Origin: JAJPJX01 sp964568355
Lineage (GTDB): Bacteria; Acidobacteriota; Terriglobia; Bryobacterales; Bryobacteraceae
DNA length: 8,693 bases
Direction: 5' to 3'
Assembly: GCA_964568355.1 (NCBI GenBank)
Contig: CAZMRK010000141.1
Location: 1-8,693 of the forward strand
The notes under the pieces were generated by a model that saw only the letters and a list, made by a program, of their open reading frames with translations, did not search any database and was not told where the DNA came from. The position numbers and the translations under genes are program-made. Positions 1 through 5,716 of this stretch are shown here, in pieces; the stretch's first letter is position 1, and the number at the start of each line of letters is the position of its first letter.

Positions 1-1401
1 TGCGGCTTCCCTCCGGAAATGCTTGAGTTGAAACTGGGCGCCTTGTTGAGACTCATCCTCTTTATGGGCGCCATTCGCGAGAAGGATGGGTTGCGGCGGA
101 AACAACGGCCGTTCGCCGCAACGGATCTTGTTGCCGCGACAGAAATCAGCCGCGCTGCAGTAGCGCTGCTGAGAGAATGGCCGGCGCCGCTACGGGAGAT
201 TCTGCGGCACATGTTACCGCTGGAATCCACTCATCCCGCCGAACTCAATTTCAGCGAGATCTTCGGCAACTTCTACCGGCACCTATTCCGCGTTTTGTCG
301 CGAAGTGAATTCGGGTTCCTGCACGATGCATTCGAGAGATTCGTGATCGAGGATTGGAAGGGCTTGATCCGTGGCCAGCATCGCTACTTCTCAGTTGCTG
401 TGCGACGGAACTCCCCCTGGGTGGGGGCGACTGAGGCAGAGCGCATCGCGCGGATAGGCGGCGGAAAGATCCTGGATTTGGTCCACGATGGTCACCTTGA
501 AGCTCTGATTGTGGCCGTGCGGCCCGGCGGCAGCCGGACGGAATGCTGGATCCGGCGCGAATCGTTGAACCGGTGGATCGCCGCTCGCGACGCGGAACTC
601 GCCCGATACATGTCGCGCCGCTTTTTCTTCTTCCTCAGAGAAGATGTCATGGAGATCAAACAGGCCTTCGAAAAGCACGCTGCGCCGGTCATGCACTACT
701 CCAAACCGGATGAATTTATAACGCTGCGGCATGCCATCAAGAATTACCTCGGCCGCGATTCAGCGCTTGCTGCTGTAATCAGTGCCGTCGTTGACGGAAA
801 TCTCGTGCCGGTTGGATACGCCACGGGCCGTCGAGGGATCACTGGTTACCTGTTCCGGTCCGAAGAGCTGCGCAGGTACCGCCCAGTGCCGGAGGTGAAG
901 GCCAGCCCAGATGTCTTCGTCAACTTCAGAGAGGCAGCAACAGTGTTGGGTGTCATGGGCAATGTCGTTCGCGGCCTAGTTGGACAGGGCCTGCTCGGCG
1001 TTGCAGCCGGTTATCGAAACGGATTTGCCAAACTGGTCCCCGAGGAAGAGGTCCGACGTTTTGCGGAAAGCTACGTGTCTACCTCGGTCCTGGCCAAGCA
1101 ATTCCGGCTTAACAGTGGCTCTCTCGCACGCCATTTGAAAGAATCGGGCACACCGTTGCTCGCCATTCCGAACCCGGATCCGAGAAGAGGCCACGCCTAT
1201 TTCCTTCGGAAGGATATCGCGGTCCAGATCCGGCTTCCAACTCGCAGGATGCTGCGGGAGGAGTCACAGTGTCGCTTGAAAGCTGCCCGAAAACAGAAGT
1301 GGGCGGAATACAGGCTGACCAAGGAAAGGGCTTCGGGCAGACCTATGCGTCGAGTCCGTACCAATTGTCCCGATGTGGCGAGGGATCGAAATGACCTCTG
1401 A
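1..1401 (+). CDS. TniQ-like transposition/target-selection protein, C-terminal part (5' end outside window)
   Basis: The frame is open from base 1 (first residues CGFPPE, then a Met at base 19), so the gene starts upstream and the Met is probably internal. Numbering from that Met, residues 1-125 are a helical region of the kind found after the zinc-binding TniQ domain, with LLREWPAPLREIL at 50-62 and FGNFYRHLF at 82-90. The leading Cys-Gly may be the end of a zinc ribbon. After this come about four DNA-binding-like modules, each a short helix-turn-helix followed by a basic strand and a new helix: about 133-188, 232-288, 299-350 and 353-400. The tail (405-460) is very basic. TniQ/TnsD proteins choose insertion sites for Tn5053- and Tn7-type transposons together with a DDE transposase and an AAA+ ATPase, whose genes would lie to the left of this window. 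The family call rests on remembered sequence character; another multi-HTH protein is possible. It is convergent with the next gene. Confidence 0.6.
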   Translation, partial: CGFPPEMLELKLGALLRLILFMGAIREKDGLRRKQRPFAATDLVAATEISRAAVALLREWPAPLREILRHMLPLESTHPAELNFSEIFGNFYRHLFRVLSRSEFGFLHDAFERFVIEDWKGLIRGQHRYFSVAVRRNSPWVGATEAERIARIGGGKILDLVHDGHLEALIVAVRPGGSRTECWIRRESLNRWIAARDAELARYMSRRFFFFLREDVMEIKQAFEKHAAPVMHYSKPDEFITLRHAIKNYLGRDSALAAVISAVVDGNLVPVGYATGRRGITGYLFRSEELRRYRPVPEVKASPDVFVNFREAATVLGVMGNVVRGLVGQGLLGVAAGYRNGFAKLVPEEEVRRFAESYVSTSVLAKQFRLNSGSLARHLKESGTPLLAIPNPDPRRGHAYFLRKDIAVQIRLPTRRMLREESQCRLKAARKQKWAEYRLTKERASGRPMRRVRTNCPDVARDRNDL

Positions 1402-1598
1402 GCAGAGAGTTTTGGTTGGTCCGATGCGGACGAGTAATCCGCCACGCGGATGTCCCGTAGAGCCGAAGGCCACGACACCGCCAAACACTACGCTTCGCGG
1501 TCAGTGGCGGATGACCTTGCCGGAGCCGTTCCGTGTCGGTCTCTCTTGCGAGCGAAGCATCCGGCGCGCTGGCCATCGCCCAAGCCTTCGTGGACGGA
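1402..1598. other. Convergent intergenic region with small hairpins, no supported gene
   Basis: This gap separates the TniQ-like stop codon from the stop codon of the convergent small exported protein. Two inverted repeats are visible. One is ATCCGC-CAC-GCGGAT at 1437-1451. The other pairs CCGCCA at 1478-1483 with TGGCGG at 1505-1510 across a 21-base loop. Neither is followed by a T-run on either strand, so a Rho-independent terminator is not shown, although either could slow polymerase between convergent genes. Short coding-like stretches occur in different forward frames (about 1450-1530, then 1533-1643 in another frame), which could be the debris of a decayed gene or chance in GC-rich DNA. 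No transposon-end-like pentamer cluster is seen here. Confidence 0.4.
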
Positions 1599-2108
1599 TC
1601 ACCTCCTGAAGGCTATGACCGAGTATTCCAGGTCGCCATCCCTCATTAGCATTGTCAACCGCTTCCTATCGGGTGACAGGTACCAGACCTGGCGATGGTT
1701 CACTGCGTGCCCACTCTGGTTGGTGGTCCATTCCGTGACGAGGCGGTTCCCCTCCCAGAAAGTCCTCGATTTGACCTCGTGTCCCCCGCTCTGATTCGTG
1801 TTCACGTGGCCATCGGTCGTATGTAGAGAGGTCTCGTCGGGAACACCAGAGTCGGCCCCTGTCAAGGTCACCTTCAATTGCGGCTCATGATGCTCAATCA
1901 CCAGGAATCGGTAATCTGTGCCGACCGAAGGGCCTGTCCCGGGCTGCTGAATGGCCTGGAACTCCCATCGCCCGGTAAAATCCGGGGTTGCGCTTATGTT
2001 CTGGGCGAATCCGACGGCCCATATCGTCAAGGCAGCTATTGCGGTGAGTGTGAGCGATCGCAAGTGTCCAATGGTCCGGCCCGGCGTGTCATGCGTTCGA
2101 CTAATCAT
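1599..2108 (-). CDS. Small exported protein, lipocalin-like 'PDFTGRW' type, third gene of the padR-permease unit
   Basis: A 169-residue protein. The start at 2108 is chosen because GAGGAG lies nine bases upstream and a signal peptide follows at once; the same frame stays open further upstream but only as an overlap with the permease gene. Residues 14-40 are a hydrophobic export signal (LTLTAIAALTIWAVGFAQ) with likely cleavage near FA-Q or ISA-T. There is no lipobox cysteine, so a soluble periplasmic or secreted protein is expected. The mature part opens with TPDFTGRWEF (41-50) and alternates beta-type strands (YRFLVIEHHEPQLKVTLTG, FWEGNRLVTEW, HRQVWYLSPDRKRLTM). This resembles the many small 'PDFSGTWxLN' beta-rich proteins of Acidobacteriota; their biochemical role is unknown. 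TNQSG appears twice (104-108 and 129-133). It starts 43 bases after the permease stop, so it is probably co-transcribed with it. It may be a substrate-binding partner of the permease, which is inference. Confidence 0.68.
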   Translation of the reverse strand: MISRTHDTPGRTIGHLRSLTLTAIAALTIWAVGFAQNISATPDFTGRWEFQAIQQPGTGPSVGTDYRFLVIEHHEPQLKVTLTGADSGVPDETSLHTTDGHVNTNQSGGHEVKSRTFWEGNRLVTEWTTNQSGHAVNHRQVWYLSPDRKRLTMLMRDGDLEYSVIAFRR

Positions 2109-2117
2109 CGTTCGAAG

Positions 2118-2126
2118 CTCCTCTTC
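2118..2126 (-). promoter_or_regulatory. Ribosome binding site of the small exported protein
   Basis: GAAGAGGAG on the minus strand, nine bases before the ATG at 2108. It lies in the 43-base gap after the permease stop codon. It decides the start, since the longer reading frame has no comparable site and would run inside the permease gene. Confidence 0.7.
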
Positions 2127-2151
2127 GAGAGTTCTCGACGCGAGCGGCTGG

Positions 2152-4797
2152 TCAGTCGCAACGGAGCGCCACGGTCGGGTCGGCATTCGCCGCTCTGCGG
2201 GCTGGAATCCAAGCCGCAAGCGCCGTTGCCGCAAGCATGACCGAAACCGTGATCGCAAGTGTGCCGGGATCATGTGCGCTGACGCCGAAAAGCAGCGCCG
2301 ATACGAGCCGCCCGGCACACTGGGCCGCCGCCAGCCCAATGCCCGCGCCCCATCCTACGACCAGCCCTGATTCGGCAAGGACCATTCGCATCACCGCGCC
2401 GCGAGTACCGCCGAGGGCCATTCGGATGCCAATCTCTCGCGCCCGCTGCGCAACCGTGTAGCTCGTGACTCCGAACAGCCCGACGGCGGCCATCACCAAA
2501 GCCAGTACACCGAAAAGGCTTCCTATCGCGGCCAGGATCCGCTCACGGACGAGACTGTCGTCGATCAGCCTGTTCTCTGTCGTTATCCGGCGGATGGTGA
2601 AATCCGGGGCCGCGGCCCGGGTCTCCTGCCGCAGAACTGCGGCGAGCGAACCGAGGTCCCTGCCGGCGCGGAACACCAAGGACAGAGATGTCAGGGGCTG
2701 CGGCCAAGTATACGGCAAGTAGACTGAGAGCGGAGGCGCACTCCGGAGGTTTTCGAACTTTGTGTCGCTGACAACGCCGACTACCGTAATCCAACGGGGC
2801 GGGTTGTCTTCGAAGTTGCTCAACGTCCTCCCTATCGGGTCCGCGTCTTCAAAGACCTGTCGTGCAACAGATTGGCTGATGACCGCCACCGGAGGGGCGG
2901 CAGCATCAAAGTCCCGCTCCTCGAAATCGCGGCCTTTGAGCAGTGCGATTCCGGCGGTTCGGAAAAACCCAGCGGAAACACGAAAGAAGACGCAGCCGGT
3001 ACGAGCGGCCTCCGGCCTGACCCCAGGCACCCAGAGCATTCCGTGGCCCCACGCTCCAGTGAAGACACTCCCCGATGACAGGCTGACGGATTCTACGCCG
3101 GGAATCGTCGATATTCGGTGGCGCAGTTCCGCCCAGGCGGACGATAACTGGCGTCCCCGGTCCGTTCCGCGATACTGGATATTGGCCAGAACGACGTTCT
3201 GCCTGTCAAAGCCGGTGTCCATGGTTGATAGCTTCGCCAGAGTTCGCACGAACAGCGTGGCCCCTAGGATCAACACGATAGACACAGCGACCTGGAACCC
3301 TACCAGGAACCTGGCCGCCGGCGGCGGCCCACTGCCTGCAGCAGGCGAACCGCTTTTCAGTGCGGAGTTGAGGTCGATTCTGGAAGCGCGCCGGGCAGGC
3401 AGGGCACCGAAAGCCAGCGCTGTGAGGGCCGACACGACTGTGGTGAACGCCAGGACACGGTTGTCGATTCCTAGCGGCAGTTCGACTGGTTGACCCGAGC
3501 GCCCGAGCAGGCTCACCAGCAGAGGGCTGACCGAATGCGCAAGCACCAGCCCCAGCGCCGCCGCGACACCGGTGAGCAGCATCGCTTCACTCAGCACCTG
3601 CCGCGCTAGACGAGCCCTGTTGGCACCCAGCGACGCGCGCACGGCCATCTCCCTTTGCCTCGTCCTGCTTCGGGCCTCAAACAGAATCGCGATGCCCGTG
3701 CAGGCGACGAGCAGCACCAGTGCGACCAGCCCCAAGACGATCCGGACCGGGTCGCCGTATTCGGTTCGCAGGGAAGAAATACCCTTGCCGGCGGGAATGA
3801 CTTTGATCTTCAAGCCCAGAATGTGGTTGATCAACGCCGGTGGCGTTCCAGGCGGCGCGTGACCAACCATTTCGACCATATGCTGGTGAAACAGGGCTTC
3901 TGCCGGACCGAGCGCCTGTGCGGCTGTCGCACCCGCCACCGGACGCCCGATTAACCTCAGCACAAGCTGGGGTTCCGGCTGCGGTCCGAGCGGCGTCCAC
4001 ATATCCGTGGAGGTCCCTACATCCAGTCCAAAGAACCGTGGCGGCGCTACCGAGACGATCTGGAAGCCAGTGTTGGCGATTCGGACGGTGCGTCCCAGCA
4101 CGCGCGGATCGGCACCAAACCGTCGCTTCCAGAACGCGTCGCTGATCACGGCCACTGGTCCCGTTCCAATCGCAGCGTCAACACCCAGAACACGGAAATA
4201 GTTCGGGGACGCGATGGCGCGGCGCAGTGTCTCTTCCGCCGCGCCGTCGATTGAAGCGCTGACCTCCCGCACCTCGCTTTGGGCCGCCAGTTCCGCGTAT
4301 GCGGCAACTGCTCCCTTGATCTGTCGATAATCGGCAGGCGGGAACTGATTGGCGTACTCCCGCAGACCCGGCCCATCCGGTTGCAGGAACTGAAACAGCC
4401 GCCCGGGATCCTTTACCGGGAGAGCCTTCAGCAACAGCGCGTCGGCAATGGTGAACATCGCAGTGTTTGCACCAATGCCCAGCCCAAGCGTGATCACCAC
4501 CACCAGCGCAAAGACGGGTGCCCGCCGCAGACTCCGGACCTCGTACCGGAGGTCCTGAGAGAGAGCTTCTATCCAGCGAAGCCCGTGAGCGTCCCGGCAT
4601 TGCTGCTCGATCTGTGCAACGCCTCCGAAGCTTCGGCGCGCAGCGTACTCCGCCTCGTCGGGTGCCATTCCCGAAGCGACGTTCTCGTGGATCTGCTGCT
4701 CGAGGTGGAAGCGCAGTTCCTGGTCCAGTTCTTGATGGACCCGCGATGGAAACACCAGTGTACGCAGTCGAATACGTAGCTTGTCGATCCAGCGCAT
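2152..4797 (-). CDS. ADOP-family (acidobacterial duplicated orphan permease) MacB/FtsX-like permease
   Basis: An 881-residue inner-membrane protein with the duplicated MacB/FtsX architecture. Residues 1-85 are the cytoplasmic N-terminal ADOP domain (ELDQELRFHLEQQIHENV). The first membrane helix is near 95-119 (LGLGIGANTAMFTIADALLL), followed by a MacB-type periplasmic domain (about 125-345) and a first FtsX block with helices near 352-373, 400-430 and 447-466. A second copy follows: helix 497-518, periplasmic domain about 520-750, and FtsX helices near 755-779, 806-826 and 845-865, ending WIPARRAANADPTVALR. The conserved cytoplasmic loops REMAVRASLGANR (382-394) and REIGIRMALGGTRG (787-800) are intact. 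Such permeases normally need an ATPase; none is encoded here, hence 'orphan'. MacB-like proteins move peptides, lipoproteins or signals by mechanotransmission rather than pore transport; the substrate here is unknown. It starts 12 bases after padR with a strong ribosome site. The first periplasmic domain looks shortened by roughly 10-15 residues near position 211, in frame. Confidence 0.92.
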   Translation of the reverse strand: MRWIDKLRIRLRTLVFPSRVHQELDQELRFHLEQQIHENVASGMAPDEAEYAARRSFGGVAQIEQQCRDAHGLRWIEALSQDLRYEVRSLRRAPVFALVVVITLGLGIGANTAMFTIADALLLKALPVKDPGRLFQFLQPDGPGLREYANQFPPADYRQIKGAVAAYAELAAQSEVREVSASIDGAAEETLRRAIASPNYFRVLGVDAAIGTGPVAVISDAFWKRRFGADPRVLGRTVRIANTGFQIVSVAPPRFFGLDVGTSTDMWTPLGPQPEPQLVLRLIGRPVAGATAAQALGPAEALFHQHMVEMVGHAPPGTPPALINHILGLKIKVIPAGKGISSLRTEYGDPVRIVLGLVALVLLVACTGIAILFEARSRTRQREMAVRASLGANRARLARQVLSEAMLLTGVAAALGLVLAHSVSPLLVSLLGRSGQPVELPLGIDNRVLAFTTVVSALTALAFGALPARRASRIDLNSALKSGSPAAGSGPPPAARFLVGFQVAVSIVLILGATLFVRTLAKLSTMDTGFDRQNVVLANIQYRGTDRGRQLSSAWAELRHRISTIPGVESVSLSSGSVFTGAWGHGMLWVPGVRPEAARTGCVFFRVSAGFFRTAGIALLKGRDFEERDFDAAAPPVAVISQSVARQVFEDADPIGRTLSNFEDNPPRWITVVGVVSDTKFENLRSAPPLSVYLPYTWPQPLTSLSLVFRAGRDLGSLAAVLRQETRAAAPDFTIRRITTENRLIDDSLVRERILAAIGSLFGVLALVMAAVGLFGVTSYTVAQRAREIGIRMALGGTRGAVMRMVLAESGLVVGWGAGIGLAAAQCAGRLVSALLFGVSAHDPGTLAITVSVMLAATALAAWIPARRAANADPTVALRCD

Positions 4798-4803
4798 CCC
4801 GTA

Positions 4804-4809
4804 CTCCTC
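4804..4809 (-). promoter_or_regulatory. Ribosome binding site of the permease, directly after the padR stop codon
   Basis: On the minus strand the order is TGA (padR stop), GAGGAG, six bases, ATG of the permease. Ribosomes ending padR therefore stop on the permease ribosome site, which favours translational coupling of regulator and permease. Confidence 0.75.
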
Positions 4810-5139
4810 TCAAGCCATGCGTGCGACCAGGTTCACGGCGGACGACAGGCGCTCCCAGTTGGCCAGTTCCTTATCGAGCTGGCTGCGGCCGGCTCGCGTC
4901 AGCGAATACAATTTGGCCTGTCTGCCCGTTTCGGTCTTCACCATATGCCCCTTGATCCAGCCCTGCTGCTCCAATCGATGAAGCGCGGGATAAAGGGAAC
5001 CCTGCTGAACCTGCAGCACTTCGCTCGACACCTGCTGGATGCGTTTGGCGATCGCCAAGCCGTGCTTCGGTTCCAGCGACAGCGTCTTCAGGATCAGCAG
5101 GTCCAGCGTGCCCTGAACCAAATCGTTCGGCTTACCCAT
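4810..5139 (-). CDS. PadR-family transcriptional regulator
   Basis: A 109-residue DNA-binding repressor of the short PadR type that Acidobacteriota place in front of ADOP permeases. The start at 5139 gives the standard N-terminus MGKPNDLVQGTLDLLILKTL; the 23 in-frame codons upstream run through the promoter and are not family-like. Residues 8-85 form the winged helix: helix 10-21, helix 26-37 (GLAIAKRIQQVS), recognition region QVQQGSLYPALHRLEQQGWI (43-62), then the wing ending TETGRQAKLYSLT (69-81). Residues 82-105 form a C-terminal helix (RSQLDKELANWERLSSAVNL) used for dimerisation. PadR proteins of this size usually repress their own promoter and release on binding a small ligand or stress signal. 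The inverted repeat over the promoter at 5149-5175 fits autorepression of the whole three-gene unit. The ligand cannot be read from the sequence. Confidence 0.95.
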   Translation of the reverse strand: MGKPNDLVQGTLDLLILKTLSLEPKHGLAIAKRIQQVSSEVLQVQQGSLYPALHRLEQQGWIKGHMVKTETGRQAKLYSLTRAGRSQLDKELANWERLSSAVNLVARMA

Positions 5140-5148
5140 ACTCTGACT

Positions 5149-5175
5149 ATCTACAATACCCGAGCCGTTGTAGAT
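5149..5175. promoter_or_regulatory. Candidate PadR operator: perfect 8-bp inverted repeat over the padR promoter
   Basis: ATCTACAA at 5149-5156 and its exact complement TTGTAGAT at 5168-5175, separated by 11 bases. One arm covers most of the minus-strand -10 element and the other lies immediately downstream of the -35 element. A dimeric repressor bound here would block RNA polymerase. PadR operators in other bacteria are often A/T-rich inverted repeats of similar length. The symmetry is seen directly; binding by this PadR is inferred. Confidence 0.65.
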
Positions 5176-5181
5176 CGTCAA
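5153..5181 (-). promoter_or_regulatory. Sigma70-type promoter of the padR-permease-exported protein unit
   Basis: On the minus strand TTGACG (5181-5176) and TATTGT (5158-5153) are separated by exactly 17 bases, matching five of six and four of six consensus positions. Transcription would start near 5146, only about seven bases before the padR ATG, and no clear Shine-Dalgarno sequence precedes that ATG. padR may therefore be translated from a near-leaderless message. Confidence 0.6.
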
Positions 5182-5370
5182 GGTATCGGTCCGGCCACGA
5201 AATGCCATTACCGAGAACGGCAGGCTCGGCCCACACGATGTCGAGCTGATAGGCGTCGCCAGCGTTTACCGATGTTATCCGTTCTGGATGGTTCCGGCAT
5301 GCGTGTCGCCAACGCTGGCTCGGGTTCCGGCGCTGGAACGAGCCAAGGCATAGGATCATGCCAAGAGTCC
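5182..5370. other. Hairpin-rich stretch upstream of the padR promoter, no gene supported
   Basis: No convincing reading frame covers this segment. It contains several inverted repeats. GCCAGCGTT at 5258-5266 matches AACGCTGGC at 5311-5319 (nine bases, exact). TGGCTC-GG-GTTCC at 5316-5328 pairs with GGAAC-GAGCCA at 5335-5345 across a six-base loop, with the two Gs bulged. GGCAT at 5347-5351 pairs with ATGCC at 5358-5362. No T-run follows, so these are not obvious terminators. The stretch lies between the promoter and the TGACA/TGTCA cluster and could be the inner part of a transposon end or an unrelated structured region. Confidence 0.35.
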
Positions 5371-5428
5371 TGACACAACCGTAGGATATTGACAGGAACA
5401 GTGACACGAATTGTCAACATCTGTGACA
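5371..5428. repeat. Cluster of TGACA/TGTCA pentamers, possible transposon terminal sites
   Basis: Five copies of TGACA or its complement lie within 58 bases: TGACA at 5371, 5390, 5402 and 5424, and TGTCA at 5412. The last four are 12, 10 and 12 bases apart, about one helical turn each. The centre is a perfect TGACA-cgaat-TGTCA. Read on the minus strand, the block begins TGTCACAG at 5428, so it has the 5'-TG start and repeated short sites typical of ends bound by TniA/TnsB/MuA/IstA-type transposases. It is gene-free and has no promoter role that I can show. A TniQ-like gene is in the same window. The alternatives are a cluster of regulator sites or the relic of an insertion sequence. No second end or target duplication is visible. 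Confidence 0.4.
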
Positions 5429-5649
5429 CTGGCCTGCGCCTCCTCCTTTGGTTTCAACGAGTGGCTTGCCGGTTATTCTGGCATCCTACAGGCGTCGGCT
5501 GCAGGCTGCCAGAGCTGCGGCACATTTCGGCAGTTCTTGAAAATGCTTGCCACGACGAACGAAAAGCTTCTACTTGGCGGCGCCGCAATTCGCTGCCTGG
5601 TTGCGAGACGCCGGAGGTTTGGGGGTTTCGTCGCCTGTCACCGAAATTG
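5429..5649. other. Unassigned intergenic DNA between the pentamer cluster and the terminator
   Basis: A short forward frame crosses this segment (ending at 5650) with no recognisable family, no ribosome site and a start inside the pentamer repeats, so I do not call a gene. I see no strong promoter for either neighbour; none is needed, because both flanking genes read leftwards and the right-hand gene ends here. If 5428 is a transposon terminus, this is flanking host DNA and the first five bases after it (CTGGC) would be the candidate target duplication. Confidence 0.3.
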
Positions 5650-5679
5650 AAATTTAAAACGTCGACGGGAGCGTCGACG
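5650..5679 (-). terminator. Rho-independent terminator of the DUF1553-DUF1501 operon
   Basis: On the minus strand, about 37 bases after the DUF1501 stop codon, CGTCGACG-CTCC-CGTCGACG forms a perfect eight-pair GC-rich hairpin followed directly by TTTTAAATTT. Position and direction fit the end of the operon that enters from the right. Confidence 0.65.
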
Positions 5680-5700
5680 CTGCGCGCTGAAGCGCACGCT
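5670..5700. repeat. Second overlapping palindrome next to the terminator (REP-like block)
   Basis: AGCGT at 5670-5674 is complementary to ACGCT at 5696-5700, enclosing GCGCT-GA-AGCGC at 5684-5695. This fold overlaps one arm of the terminator hairpin, so the two structures exclude each other. Dense GCGC palindromes just after a stop codon resemble dispersed REP-type elements of large soil genomes; whether this sequence is repeated elsewhere in the genome cannot be seen here. Confidence 0.4.
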
Positions 5701-5716
5701 ACGGTGGTTCCGGCGA

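Noticed and set aside
2109..2339. N-terminal extension of the small exported protein
   Set aside because: The extra 77 codons overlap the permease gene, carry no family similarity and would bury the export signal; the ATG at 2108 has a good ribosome site.
2762..3493. Forward open frame of 243 codons
   Set aside because: Antisense to the well-supported ADOP permease; its composition is typical of a shadow frame.
4178..4813. Minus-strand open frame of 211 codons overlapping the permease and padR
   Set aside because: It is out of frame with both real genes and Arg/Gly-rich without a domain; the permease frame in the same place matches its family throughout.
5140..5208. N-terminal extension of PadR by 23 codons
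   Set aside because: The extension is translated from the promoter and operator; PadR proteins of this class begin MGKPNDLVQGTLDLL.
5389..5417. TTGACA at 5389 (+) and TTGACA at 5417 (-) as promoter -35 elements
   Set aside because: Neither strand has a usable -10 at 16-18 bases, and no gene follows on the plus strand. The matches are better explained as members of the TGACA/TGTCA cluster.
5147..5429. Short minus-strand frames upstream of padR (73 and 86 codons)
   Set aside because: One contains coding-like text (QLDIVWAEPAVLGNG), but they overlap the hairpins and the promoter, have no ribosome site or known family, and disagree in frame. At most they are a relic.
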